Shown here: positions 17,691 through 29,445 of the stretch, piece after piece
How the letters are laid out: every line of letters begins with the position of its first letter
How positions within the stretch are numbered: position 1 is the first letter of the stretch
DNA from: an uncultured Ruminococcus sp.
GTDB lineage: Bacteria > Bacillota > Clostridia > Oscillospirales > Ruminococcaceae
Assembly (NCBI RefSeq): GCF_947301925.1
Contig: NZ_CAMYUE010000001.1
Coordinates: 62,001 to 126,000, forward strand
Length of the DNA: 64,000 bases
Direction of reading: 5' to 3'
The notes under the pieces: generated by a model
Told to the model about the DNA's origin: nothing
Databases searched by the model: none
The model's input: only the letters and a program-made list of their open reading frames with translations
Program-made: the position numbers and the translations under genes

Positions 17691-19295
17691 ATGGTCAGAA
17701 AACGCGGCGAACACGGCGTCATAGTTCTTACGGCGTTATTTTTCGTTGTATTCACGCTGATAGCCTGCAATTTCTACAGGCTGTCCTGCGGAGAGAACGG
17801 CGTACCTGCGGCCTATATCCGCAATACGGTCACAATAGAGGCAGGGAACTGTCAGGGGACTATATACGACAGGAGCATGAGACCACTTGTAAATGCGGAT
17901 ACCGAGCGGCTTGCAGTTGCTGTTCCCACGGCTCTGGACAGGGATATATGCGCGGAATATGCCACAGACAGGGAGAGCTTCCTTGCGGAATGGGATAAGG
18001 GGCAGCCCTTTGTTTTTCAGTGTACGGAAAAGGCTCTGGAATCGGAGGGACTTACGGTTTTTGAGGTGCCTGTAAGATATTCGGAGGATCAGACAGCACG
18101 CCATGTTATAGGCTATCTTTCCGAGGACAGAGGGGCGGACGGCATAGAGTATGCCTATGATTCGGTGCTGCGAAGCGATCTTCCGCAGAACAGCGTAACT
18201 TATAACACCGACGGCTTCGGCAATGTCCTCATAGGAGACAGCAAGAAGGTATTCCGTTCAGGCTCCTACAAAAGCGGAGTCGTGCTGACTATCGACAGGG
18301 ATATACAGCGTATATGCGAGGAATGCGGCAGGGGGATATCTGCGGGAGCCATTGTCTGCGCCGATATAAAGACAGGAGATATACTTGCCATGGCCAGCTT
18401 TCCTGATTATTCTCCCGAGGATATGGAAAAGGCCATGACCGACGAGCACAGCCCTCTTATCGATCGCTGTCTCTACTCCTACAGTGTGGGCTCCGTATTC
18501 AAGCTGGTAACAGCCGCAGCCGCCCTTGAACAGGGGAACAGCGGTTATATGTACAGCTGCAGCGGAAGCATAGATATCGGCGGCAGAGTATTCAACTGCC
18601 ATAAGCTTGACGGCCACGGATTGCAGGATATGCAGGCAGCTATGACGAATTCCTGCAACACCTACTTCATCGACCTTGCAAGATGTCTCGATATTGCGAA
18701 ATACAGGCAAAAGGCCTCATACCTTGGCTTCGGCAGGGAAAACTATCTCTGCGCAGGGATAACGGGCTCGGGAGGAGTGCTGCCCACAGAGGAGGAGCTC
18801 TCTGTTCCTGCGGAGCTTGCCAATTTTGCATTCGGACAGGGGAGACTTACGGCAACGCCCTTACAGATAACACAGCTGACCTGCGCCATAGCCAACGACG
18901 GGAAAATGCCTGTATTGCGTCTTATTAAGGGCATGACCGCAGAGGGCACAGTCATAAGCGGAGAAAAGCCGCCCCAGCTTTCCGGGGTAATGAGCAGCGA
19001 GGACGCGGAAGCACTGAGAAAAATGATGATACTTGCAGTGCGTGAAAATGAGAACTCAAAGGCAAAAAGCCGCAAAATAAGCGTGGGAGCCAAGACCTCC
19101 ACAGCTCAGACCGGCAGATTTGATGAAAAAGGGAATGAGCTGTGCCATGCGTGGATAACAGGCTTTTTTCCGGCAAGGAAGCCCAGATATGCAGTGACAG
19201 TTCTTGTTGAGGACGGCGGTTACGGGAATGATGTGGCAGCGCCTGTGTTCAGGAGGATAGCCGAGAAAATGACAGACCTTGAAAAACCGAAATAA
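17691..19295 (+). CDS. Penicillin-binding protein (class B transpeptidase)
   Basis: 534 residues with one N-terminal transmembrane helix (10-28) and an extracellular transpeptidase domain. The active-site motifs are SVFK (serine 268), SCN (321-323) and KTS (468-470), the last replacing the usual KTG. The layout resembles PbpA/FtsI-type class B enzymes of clostridia, which cross-link peptidoglycan in elongation, division or spore cortex. There is no PASTA domain. GAGGTGATGAT precedes the ATG. No strong promoter was found in the 76 nt after the terminator. Confidence 0.87.
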   Translation: MVRKRGEHGVIVLTALFFVVFTLIACNFYRLSCGENGVPAAYIRNTVTIEAGNCQGTIYDRSMRPLVNADTERLAVAVPTALDRDICAEYATDRESFLAEWDKGQPFVFQCTEKALESEGLTVFEVPVRYSEDQTARHVIGYLSEDRGADGIEYAYDSVLRSDLPQNSVTYNTDGFGNVLIGDSKKVFRSGSYKSGVVLTIDRDIQRICEECGRGISAGAIVCADIKTGDILAMASFPDYSPEDMEKAMTDEHSPLIDRCLYSYSVGSVFKLVTAAAALEQGNSGYMYSCSGSIDIGGRVFNCHKLDGHGLQDMQAAMTNSCNTYFIDLARCLDIAKYRQKASYLGFGRENYLCAGITGSGGVLPTEEELSVPAELANFAFGQGRLTATPLQITQLTCAIANDGKMPVLRLIKGMTAEGTVISGEKPPQLSGVMSSEDAEALRKMMILAVRENENSKAKSRKISVGAKTSTAQTGRFDEKGNELCHAWITGFFPARKPRYAVTVLVEDGGYGNDVAAPVFRRIAEKMTDLEKPK

Positions 19296-19317
19296 TGCAG
19301 TATTTTTTTTGAAATAG

Positions 19318-19346
19318 TTGACATTTCCGAAAAACAGCGCTATAAT
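19318..19346 (+). promoter_or_regulatory. Consensus SigA promoter of the alaS operon
   Basis: TTGACA at 19318-19323, 17-nt spacer, TATAAT at 19341-19346: a perfect match to both hexamers. Transcription should start near 19353, at the head of the T-box leader. Confidence 0.92.
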
Positions 19347-19352
19347 ATTAAA

Positions 19353-19568
19353 TGTATAGCGTTGAAGGGACTGACTGTCTGTAAGCGGAGTTCAGAGAGA
19401 AGGCGTCTGGTGCGAGCCTTTATCCGCAGGGCAGGTGCTTACCCTGAGCTACCTTTGGAAACAAAGGCGTATTTCTGCGTTAAGGATATCGAGGAGGGAG
19501 CACTGCTCCTTCAAATTTGGGTGGTACCACGAGAGCCTTCGTCCCATTTGGCGGCGGGGCTTTTTTTG
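19353..19568 (+). promoter_or_regulatory. T-box leader (alanine) upstream of alaS
   Basis: The leader has the T-box core GGGTGGTACCACG at 19519-19531, the stem I distal-loop motif GGTGCGAGCC around 19409-19418, and a terminator hairpin (about 19534-19560) followed by seven T. The likely specifier codon is GCT (alanine) at 19448-19450, followed by A. The variable base of the TGGT bulge (19522-19525) is T, fitting the A discriminator of tRNA-Ala. Uncharged tRNA-Ala would stabilise the antiterminator and allow alaS expression. The specifier assignment is by eye; the class call is firm. Confidence 0.93.
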
Positions 19569-19608
19569 TATTACTAAGTTTTATATTTTTATTAAAGGAG
19601 ATATATTT

Positions 19609-22239
<2,631 letters not shown>

Positions 22240-22262
22240 TTCTGTAATAAAGGAGAATCAGT

Positions 22263-22616
22263 ATGGATTGTTTATTCTGTAAGATAATCGACGGAGAAAT
22301 ACCGAGCACTAAGGTATACGAGGACGAATTCGTCTATGCCTTCAAGGATATCGCTCCTATCGCACCTATGCACATACTCATAATCCCCAAGGTGCATATA
22401 ACAAGTGCAAACGATATCACAGAGGAGAATTCCTCCGTTGTTGCAAAGGTATTTGAAGCAGCCGGAAAGATCGCAAAGGAGCAGGGTTATGACAGCTACC
22501 GCATAATAAACAACTGCGGCGACGACGCAGGTCAGACAGTGAAGCACCTTCACTTCCACCTTCTCGGCGGCGTAAAAATGGGCTGGGGACCCGAGTCCCT
22601 GGGCAAAACTGAATAA
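22263..22616 (+). CDS. HIT family (HINT-like) protein
   Basis: 117-residue protein starting CLFCKIIDGEIPS and carrying the histidine triad HLHFH (H95, H97, H99) preceded by NCGDDAGQTV. HINT-type enzymes hydrolyse adenosine phosphoramidates or adenylated amino acids. The position right after alaS is compatible with clean-up of aminoacyl-AMP but that is inference. AAAGGAG precedes the ATG. Confidence 0.94.
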   Translation: MDCLFCKIIDGEIPSTKVYEDEFVYAFKDIAPIAPMHILIIPKVHITSANDITEENSSVVAKVFEAAGKIAKEQGYDSYRIINNCGDDAGQTVKHLHFHLLGGVKMGWGPESLGKTE

Positions 22617-22627
22617 GGAGCATAACT

Positions 22628-23167
22628 ATGGCCGGTACATATAAAATGACTATTGCAGGAATGGAGAGGGAACTCCCTCTCTGTCCTCTCAATGACAAGA
22701 TCGACATTGCGGCTTTCGTAATGTTTTCGGACGTGGAGCTTACAGTTGCAGCCGCAGAGCAGCTTCTGGAAAAGTCTCCCTACTTCGATGTTATCCTCAC
22801 AGCCGAGTCAAAGGGCATACCTCTTGCATACGAAATGGCAAGACAGAGCGGAAAGCCCTATGTAGTTGCAAGAAAGTCCGTAAAGCTGTACATGACCGAC
22901 CCAATTGCGGTCACAGTCAAGTCAATAACAACAGCTGCCGAGCAGACTCTTTATCTGTCTCAGGAGAAGGCTGCAATGCTGAAGGGCAAGAAGGTGCTCC
23001 TTCTTGATGATGTTATCAGCACAGGCGAGTCTCTCAACGCTCTCGAGAAGCTTACAGAAGCAGCAGGCGGCGAGATCTCGGGCAGATCTGCGGTGCTTGC
23101 AGAGGGCGATGCTGCGGACAGAAAAGACATCTGCTTCCTTGAGAAGCTGCCTCTTTTCTTTAAATAA
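22628..23167 (+). CDS. Phosphoribosyltransferase family protein (APRT-like)
   Basis: 179 residues of type I phosphoribosyltransferase fold with the PRPP loop VLLLDDVISTGESL at 123-136 and an upstream AESKGIPLAYEMAR that fits adenine or xanthine phosphoribosyltransferases. Clostridial genomes often carry this as a second apt-like gene, so the base used is uncertain. It is in the alaS operon, 11 nt after the HIT gene. Confidence 0.85.
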   Translation: MAGTYKMTIAGMERELPLCPLNDKIDIAAFVMFSDVELTVAAAEQLLEKSPYFDVILTAESKGIPLAYEMARQSGKPYVVARKSVKLYMTDPIAVTVKSITTAAEQTLYLSQEKAAMLKGKKVLLLDDVISTGESLNALEKLTEAAGGEISGRSAVLAEGDAADRKDICFLEKLPLFFK

Positions 23168-23177
23168 GAATTAGATT

Positions 23178-25223
23178 ATGAAGCGAAAAATGATTGGAGC
23201 TGCGGCAGCGTATATGGCGGGATTGTTTTTCGCTTCGTTTTTTTCGGATATCCCGCTGCTGGTCATAACGGCTGTGATACTTGCTGCTGCGCTTGTAACT
23301 GTAAGGAGATACGGCTTTAAAGCGGCGGACTACGGGATAATGGCTGTATTCTTCACGGCAGCGGTTATGGCTTTCGGCATACATACTGCTGTGAGGTACA
23401 GACCTGCTGTAAAAATGGACGGCAGAACAGGGAGCTTCCGCGGAGAGGTCGCGGAGGTGAGCCGCTATGAGGGCGGTAATTCCTCTTATATCCTGAAAGG
23501 CAGGATAAACGGCCGTATCCCTGCAAAGGTGACGTTCTATACGGGAGAGTGTGAAGCGGATATCGGTGATGTCATCGATATAGGAAGCTGTTCATTCTCG
23601 GTTCCCTCAAAGGACTATCTTTTTGACGGAGAGAGCTATTACAGGTCGGACGGCGTTTTTCTGTCCATAGGAAAGGCTTCGGATATCACCGCCGTAAAAT
23701 GTGAGGGCCACAGGCTGAAACGGGCTGTTGACAGCTACAGGGAGCAGATGATATTCGATTTCCGTTCTGCTCTGGGAGCTCACAGCGGCCAGCTGCTGGC
23801 AGGTATGGTATTCGGCGAGAAGCGCGGTCTGGACGAAAACATAAGGACCGCCGTATACCGCGTCGGCATAGGTCATATGCTGGCTGTATCGGGACTTCAT
23901 GTGTCAGTGGCAGTTTTTGTGCTTATGCGGCTGCTGAAACGGCTGCGCGTCAATAAGTACGCAGCCTTCGTGCTGATGGAATGTCTGCTGCTGTTTCTGG
24001 TGACGCTGGCAAATTACCCTGTATCGGCTGTAAGAGCGGCTATAATGATGAACTTCGTCTATGCAGCAGGCCTGTTCAGGCGGCAGAACGATACCTTCAA
24101 CGCTCTTGCGGGAGCCGTCCTGCTGATCTGCGTCATACAGCCCTATGTTATCTATGACGAGGGCTTTATATTGTCAGTTGCAGGTACTTTCGGCATAGGA
24201 GTTGCCGCGCCCTGTCTTACAAAGGATATGCCGAAGGAAAGCATTGCGCAGAAGGCTCTTGTGAGCCTTGCGACAATGCTGTGTACTACCGTATGCGTGT
24301 TCCCGTTCTCACTGCTTTTCTTTGACGAGACCTCGCTGATATCGCCTGTAACCAATGTGCTACTTGTGCCTCTCTGCTCAGTATCTATGGCGGCAGGACT
24401 TCTCTACGCCCTGACAGGCGGAGCAGTCGATGTGCTTTTCATTTCAGATGTCATAAACGGCTTTATTCTGAATATCGCTGACTCTGCCGCAAGGATAGGC
24501 GTTACTCATTTTTCCTGCGGCAGCAGGCCTGTCGTATACGGACTGCTGATATGCGCGGTGATAGTTGTTTTCTCCTTTGCTGTTTTCAGGAGCAGGAGAT
24601 TTACCTGTATCATCACAGCGGCAGCTTTTGTATTCCTGTTTACGGGTGCGGGCATAGAGCGTACACAGAGGAATGACGGACTTATCATCGCTGTGCTGGG
24701 AAAGGGGAGCAATTCGGCTGTAGTTGTCAGCTGTCACGGCTCTGCTCATGTGGTGGATCTCAGCGGCAATTACCGTTCTGCGGCATATGTAAGGAAGTAT
24801 CTTACCCGCAACGGTATTGAAAGAGTGGAGGATATCGTCCTGACAAACAGGATACAGTCCTCTTATGCCAGCTACAGCGGCGAGCTGGATCTTGTGGACA
24901 CGGGGAAATGGCTTGCAGCCGACAGCGGCATACCCTATGAGTCGGCAGGAGCTATTGACTATACCGACGGAGAGCCTGTTGTCATCGGCGGTGAAGACTA
25001 TACCATGACCATTGACGCCGGCGTTCTTACAGTTGAGGGCTGCGGCGGAAAGGTTGTATTTGAAAAGGGCAGCGCGGAGCAGACTGCGGGAGCTCTTAAC
25101 GTAAGATACGGCAGGATATCCGATGACGAACGTGTATCAGACGATACCATCTATACGGATAAAGGAAACAATTTCGAGATATGGCTCTCCGAGTCGGGAA
25201 GCTTTGATATAAGGAGGCTGTAA
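23178..25223 (+). CDS. comEC: ComEC/Rec2-like DNA uptake protein with degenerate C-terminal domain
   Basis: 681 residues. Two N-terminal membrane helices and an OB-like domain (to about 170) lead into the Competence domain with the signature GHMLAVSGLHVSVAVF (about 231-246) and roughly eight helices. The C-terminal ~180 residues have the beta-rich outline of the metallo-beta-lactamase-like nuclease domain, but the expected HxHxDH is absent; the corresponding stretch reads LTNRIQSSYASYSGEL. It would form the DNA channel. comEA was not seen. It overlaps holA by 1 nt. Confidence 0.85.
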   Translation: MKRKMIGAAAAYMAGLFFASFFSDIPLLVITAVILAAALVTVRRYGFKAADYGIMAVFFTAAVMAFGIHTAVRYRPAVKMDGRTGSFRGEVAEVSRYEGGNSSYILKGRINGRIPAKVTFYTGECEADIGDVIDIGSCSFSVPSKDYLFDGESYYRSDGVFLSIGKASDITAVKCEGHRLKRAVDSYREQMIFDFRSALGAHSGQLLAGMVFGEKRGLDENIRTAVYRVGIGHMLAVSGLHVSVAVFVLMRLLKRLRVNKYAAFVLMECLLLFLVTLANYPVSAVRAAIMMNFVYAAGLFRRQNDTFNALAGAVLLICVIQPYVIYDEGFILSVAGTFGIGVAAPCLTKDMPKESIAQKALVSLATMLCTTVCVFPFSLLFFDETSLISPVTNVLLVPLCSVSMAAGLLYALTGGAVDVLFISDVINGFILNIADSAARIGVTHFSCGSRPVVYGLLICAVIVVFSFAVFRSRRFTCIITAAAFVFLFTGAGIERTQRNDGLIIAVLGKGSNSAVVVSCHGSAHVVDLSGNYRSAAYVRKYLTRNGIERVEDIVLTNRIQSSYASYSGELDLVDTGKWLAADSGIPYESAGAIDYTDGEPVVIGGEDYTMTIDAGVLTVEGCGGKVVFEKGSAEQTAGALNVRYGRISDDERVSDDTIYTDKGNNFEIWLSESGSFDIRRL

Positions 25224-26305
25224 TGCCACAGACAGACCCTAAGACCATAAAGGCTCAGCTGAGAAAAGGCGAGCTGAAAAATCTTTATTATATCTACGGA
25301 AGAAATATCCCCGAGGTTGAAAAGCTGACAAAGCTGATAATCAGTGCTGCGGTGGGCGATAACGAGGATTTTGCCCTCAACAGGCTTGACGGACGGTATC
25401 TCGATACCTCGGAGCTGTATGACATGATGCAGATGATGCCCATGATGTCGGAGTACAACTGCATTGTGGTGAACGACTACAATTTTGAAAAGCCCCGCGA
25501 GAATATGGCAGGTCTCAAAGCCGATGACCTCAACAAGAAGCTGATGGAGGTGCTGAAGGAGATACCCTCCCAGACCGTGCTGATATTCAATGTTACGGGC
25601 TTTGAGATAGGTCTGAAGACCGATTACAAGACGGGCAAAAGCACTGTAAAGGACAAGAACAAGAAGCTTGCGGACTATGCCGCCAAGGTGGGCGAATCAG
25701 TGGAGTGTCCCGTCAAGACTGAAAATGAGCTTGCGAAGGATATTGCAGCCAGTGTTTCTGCAAGAGGCAGTCTCATATCCCTTGACAACGCCCGTGAGCT
25801 TGCGGAGATGTGCCAGTCCGACACCCTTACCATACGCAGCGAGATAGACAAGCTCTGCTCCTATGCGGGAAAGAATGAGATCACTGCCGATATACTGCAC
25901 AATCTGGTGCACAGGCAGAGCGACGCCACATTTTTCAAGCTGGCTGATGCTGTGGCCGCTTTCAATAAGCGTATGGCATTTGACGCTCTTGACGAGCTCA
26001 TGCAGGACAGGGAGAACCGCGGCGCAGTTCTTGCAAATATCACGGCTTCCTTCATAGATATGTACCGCGCGGCCTGTGCACGAAAAAAGGGAAAACAGGT
26101 TGCGGACGTCAAGGCGGATTTTGCCTATGTATGGGAGTTCAAGGTGAAGAATGCCTTCAGGGACAGCTCCAGAATGAGCATAAAGCGACTTAGAGAATGT
26201 ATCAGCATACTCAGGGACGCGAACATCACTCTCAATTCGGGAGGCTGTGACGAAAAGGTCGTGCTTGAGCAGACCGTTACCAGAATGCTTATGACAAAGA
26301 ATTAG
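25223..26305 (+). CDS. holA: DNA polymerase III subunit delta
   Basis: 360 residues with the clamp-loader delta outline: an N-terminal KGELKNLYYIYGRN segment, the arginine-rich-free AAA+ core and a C-terminal helical collar (RMSIKRLRECISILRDANI). HolA opens the sliding clamp. comEC-holA adjacency is a common Firmicutes arrangement and supports both calls. Confidence 0.93.
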   Translation: MPQTDPKTIKAQLRKGELKNLYYIYGRNIPEVEKLTKLIISAAVGDNEDFALNRLDGRYLDTSELYDMMQMMPMMSEYNCIVVNDYNFEKPRENMAGLKADDLNKKLMEVLKEIPSQTVLIFNVTGFEIGLKTDYKTGKSTVKDKNKKLADYAAKVGESVECPVKTENELAKDIAASVSARGSLISLDNARELAEMCQSDTLTIRSEIDKLCSYAGKNEITADILHNLVHRQSDATFFKLADAVAAFNKRMAFDALDELMQDRENRGAVLANITASFIDMYRAACARKKGKQVADVKADFAYVWEFKVKNAFRDSSRMSIKRLRECISILRDANITLNSGGCDEKVVLEQTVTRMLMTKN

Positions 26306-26316
26306 CGGAGGAGAAC

Positions 26317-26916
26317 ATGATAAGGATAGATGAAGCCATAATCGTGGAAGGAAAATATGACAAGATAAAGCTCTCGTCAATAGTTGACGCTGTTATCATA
26401 ATCACCAACGGCTTCGGTATATTCAAGGACAGGGAGAAGCTTGAACTTATCCGCTATTATGCAGAAAAAACAGGGATAATAATACTTACGGATTCCGACG
26501 CTGCAGGCCGCAGGATAAGAGGCTATATCAAAGGCGCTGTCGGCGGCGGAAGAGTGATAAACGTGTACATTCCCGATATTCTGGGAAAAGAAAAGCGCAA
26601 GACAAAGCCCTCCGCAGAGGGCAAGCTGGGAGTTGAGGGAATTGACCCGCAGATACTGCTGGAGGCATTTAAAAAGTCGGGCATAACCGCTTCTCAGGGC
26701 GGCAGCCGCTCTGATATAACAAGGCTCACTCTATATGAGCTGGGACTCAGCGGAGGACCTAACAGCAGCGCTCTCAGGGAAAGGCTCCAGGTACGTCTGG
26801 GGCTGCCGAGACAGCTGTCGGCAGGCTCTCTCATCGAGGTACTTTCAACAATGATGGACAGTGCGGAGCTTGCGCGTATCACAGAGGAGATAAAGGAGGA
26901 AAGCAATGATATATAG
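26317..26916 (+). CDS. rnmV: Ribonuclease M5
   Basis: 199 residues with an N-terminal TOPRIM domain: EAIIVEGKYDKIKL (catalytic E9 region) and ILTDSDAAGRRIRGYIKG (DxD). RNase M5 matures 5S rRNA. The C-terminal part is the family's own rRNA-binding domain (DUF4093-like). It overlaps the next gene by 11 nt. Confidence 0.92.
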   Translation: MIRIDEAIIVEGKYDKIKLSSIVDAVIIITNGFGIFKDREKLELIRYYAEKTGIIILTDSDAAGRRIRGYIKGAVGGGRVINVYIPDILGKEKRKTKPSAEGKLGVEGIDPQILLEAFKKSGITASQGGSRSDITRLTLYELGLSGGPNSSALRERLQVRLGLPRQLSAGSLIEVLSTMMDSAELARITEEIKEESNDI

Positions 26917-28285
26917 CAGCCTGCTGTTTATATACGGGTTCCTGCCCGTTTCCTTACTGCTGTATTATCTTACGCCGAAGAAGCTCCGCGAGATCATGCT
27001 GCTCATTCTGAGCATTGCTTTCTGCGGTCTGGTAAGCCTTTACTTCATGATTTTCATACTTTGGTTTACTGTTGTGAACTACCTGTTCACCCACCTTATC
27101 GGAAGGGCAAGGAAGAACGAGAAGCTTGCTGCTGTACCTCTTGCGGCAGGAATAATCATAGATCTTGTGGCCTTGCTGGCCTTCAGGACGGAGTATGTAT
27201 TATGGCTCCGCAGGCTGATAAGAGCCCCCGAGAGCTTCTATCCCGTGGGTATATCCTTCTTTGCTCTGGGAGCCATAGGCACCCTGATAGATGTCTACAA
27301 GGGCAGGATAAAGGCTGACAGGTGCTTTACCCGCTACGGGCTTTACATAATGTTTTTCCCGAGACTTATTATGGGACCTCTCCTGCGGTACAGGGTATTC
27401 ACCAATATCCTCGACAACCGCTGCGAGAGCCTTTCGGGAATGGGCGTGGGTATGTCCCTGTTCGTGAAGGGACTTGCCAAGAAGGTGATAGCGGCGGATA
27501 CGCTTTATATGCTTTACACAGCCGCAGGAAACGAGCCCGTGGACGAGATGTCCGCTGTTACGGCGTGGCTTGGCGTGGTGGCCTTCATATTCTGCCTTTA
27601 CTTTGAGCTGTCGGGACTTGCCGACATGGGCATGGGAACTGCCTACTGCTTCGGACTGAAGCTGCCTCAGAGCTTCAATTATCCGCTGCTCAGCACAAGG
27701 ATAAAGTATTTTACTACCCGCTGGCAGTCACAGACAGTACAGTGGATCAGAAGATATATAACAAAGCCTCTTTACGGCGTATGCCCGAAGAAATGGATTC
27801 GGGAGACTGTTTTTGTTGCAGGCTGGGGAATTTTCGGCCTGTGGTACGTCTTTGATCTGAACGGTCTCATATGGGGTCTGCTCATGGGACTTGCCGCGCT
27901 CATCGAGAGCAGGCTTTCAAGGAACAAGGTCATGAACTTTACGGGTATCATCTATACCTTCCTTGTTGTTATCCTGTGCGGAGTGTTCCTTTCGGGAGAC
28001 AGTCCCGCATATTCGGTCAGATACCTCTTTGCCATGATAGGCGGAAACGGAGTTATTGCCGACGCACAGGCCTTCTATCTGTTCAAGTCGTATATCGTGC
28101 TGCTGCTTGTGACTATGTACGCTTCTACGGATCTTTTCAGGAATCTTATGACAAGATCGGGCAGGAACAGGTTCAAGACCGCCGTAATGGTGGTATCGCC
28201 TGTACTGGTACTGGCGGTGCTGATTATCTGCACGGCGCTGATATCATACAGCGGAAGCTCGGAAATGCTTCTGATGAAGCTTTAG
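26906..28285 (+). CDS. MBOAT family acyltransferase-like membrane protein
   Basis: 459 residues and about eleven membrane helices, with the AlgI/DltB outline (FYPVGISFFALGAIGTLIDVY, FPRLIMGPLLRY). In active MBOATs the catalytic histidine lies in RRWHxS and a second in WHG; here the matching places are RWQSQ (Q274) and GLWYVF (Y314), so both histidines seem lost. The gene is paired with a DHHW/AlgX-like partner, as in O-acetylation systems for secreted polysaccharides. Activity is doubtful. Confidence 0.82.
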   Translation: MIYSSLLFIYGFLPVSLLLYYLTPKKLREIMLLILSIAFCGLVSLYFMIFILWFTVVNYLFTHLIGRARKNEKLAAVPLAAGIIIDLVALLAFRTEYVLWLRRLIRAPESFYPVGISFFALGAIGTLIDVYKGRIKADRCFTRYGLYIMFFPRLIMGPLLRYRVFTNILDNRCESLSGMGVGMSLFVKGLAKKVIAADTLYMLYTAAGNEPVDEMSAVTAWLGVVAFIFCLYFELSGLADMGMGTAYCFGLKLPQSFNYPLLSTRIKYFTTRWQSQTVQWIRRYITKPLYGVCPKKWIRETVFVAGWGIFGLWYVFDLNGLIWGLLMGLAALIESRLSRNKVMNFTGIIYTFLVVILCGVFLSGDSPAYSVRYLFAMIGGNGVIADAQAFYLFKSYIVLLLVTMYASTDLFRNLMTRSGRNRFKTAVMVVSPVLVLAVLIICTALISYSGSSEMLLMKL

Positions 28286-28300
28286 GGAGGTGGAGATACA

Positions 28301-29425
28301 GTGAAGATCGTAAGCAGGATCACGGCTGTGCTTACTCTTGCTTTTATAGCAGTATTCGCAGTCATGACATTTTTCGGCGATAAAAAGGATTTCTCCGCCG
28401 AGGAGAACCGCTGCCTTGCAGCTGTTCCAGAGCCTGACAAAGACGGGCTTTACGACGGCAGCACATCTGTTCAGCTTGGCAGCTATGTCACCGATCATTT
28501 CGCTTGCAGGAACAGCTGGCTGGCGGCAGGCAGCCTGATACAGACGCAGCTTTCCGAGAGCATAGTAAACGGTGTATATGTGACCGACGAAAGACTCATT
28601 GACACACGGAACAGCGGAGAAAGCATCGTGCCTGCTGCCGATGTGTTCAACAGCTTTGCCGAGGATAACGACGGCATGGTCTATATAGTTGCCGTTCCTA
28701 CCTCGGCAGGCGTGTACGGAGACGTTCTGCCCCACCATATAGTTAGGCGCTCGGAGAGCCAGCAGATAAGCGAGTTCTATGACGCGCTGAACAGCGATAT
28801 CCGCCGCATAGACGCATACAATATACTGAAAATGCTGAAGGATAACTATATTTACTACCGCAGCGATACTAAGTGGACGGTATACGGGGCATACTGTGTT
28901 TACAAGACGGTGATACAGAAGCTGGGTATGCTGCCCACGGCATATGATAAATTTACCATAGAGCACGTTACAAACAGCTTCCGCGGCGATCTGTACAACA
29001 GGACTCTGTCGGAAAAGCCAAAGGCTGATATCATGGATATATACGACAACCGTGACGGCACGGAGGTGGTATCCTGTACGGTGATCCACAGTGACGGCTC
29101 AACGGGCGAGGGTGTTGTATACGACAGGAGCAGGCTCGGTACGGGGGATATGTACTCCATGTATCTCGGCGAGTCGGTGCCCGTTATGAACATCAGGACC
29201 ACAAACAACAGCAACAACAAGCTCCTTGTTGTAAAGGACAGCTTCGGGGACTGCTTCGTGCCGTTCCTCCTCCAGCATTACAGCGAGATCACGGTTGTAT
29301 CTCCTGAGGATCTGGAAGGCAAGCTGTCTGATTACGTCAACGTTGGAGATTATCCCCAGACTCTTTTCCTTTTCGGGACAGACAGTCTGGAAAACAGAGA
29401 GATGCTCAGCAGGATAAAAGCATGA
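28301..29425 (+). CDS. DHHW/AlgJ-X-like O-acetyltransferase partner
   Basis: 374 residues from a GTG preceded by GGGAGGTGGA. One N-terminal membrane anchor (7-25) places a SGNH-hydrolase-like domain outside the cell. The family's D-x-H-W motif appears as SDTKW (D189, K191), and the serine block as VKDSFGD (S314). Aspartate and serine of the triad are kept while histidine is replaced by lysine. It would normally take acyl groups from the upstream MBOAT to a glycan. Confidence 0.8.
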   Translation: MKIVSRITAVLTLAFIAVFAVMTFFGDKKDFSAEENRCLAAVPEPDKDGLYDGSTSVQLGSYVTDHFACRNSWLAAGSLIQTQLSESIVNGVYVTDERLIDTRNSGESIVPAADVFNSFAEDNDGMVYIVAVPTSAGVYGDVLPHHIVRRSESQQISEFYDALNSDIRRIDAYNILKMLKDNYIYYRSDTKWTVYGAYCVYKTVIQKLGMLPTAYDKFTIEHVTNSFRGDLYNRTLSEKPKADIMDIYDNRDGTEVVSCTVIHSDGSTGEGVVYDRSRLGTGDMYSMYLGESVPVMNIRTTNNSNNKLLVVKDSFGDCFVPFLLQHYSEITVVSPEDLEGKLSDYVNVGDYPQTLFLFGTDSLENREMLSRIKA

Positions 29426-29445
29426 ACATGAAAGGAATGATATAA

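Noticed and set aside
19362..19577. 71-codon plus-strand frame before alaS
   Set aside because: It coincides with the T-box leader, including the specifier stem and terminator.
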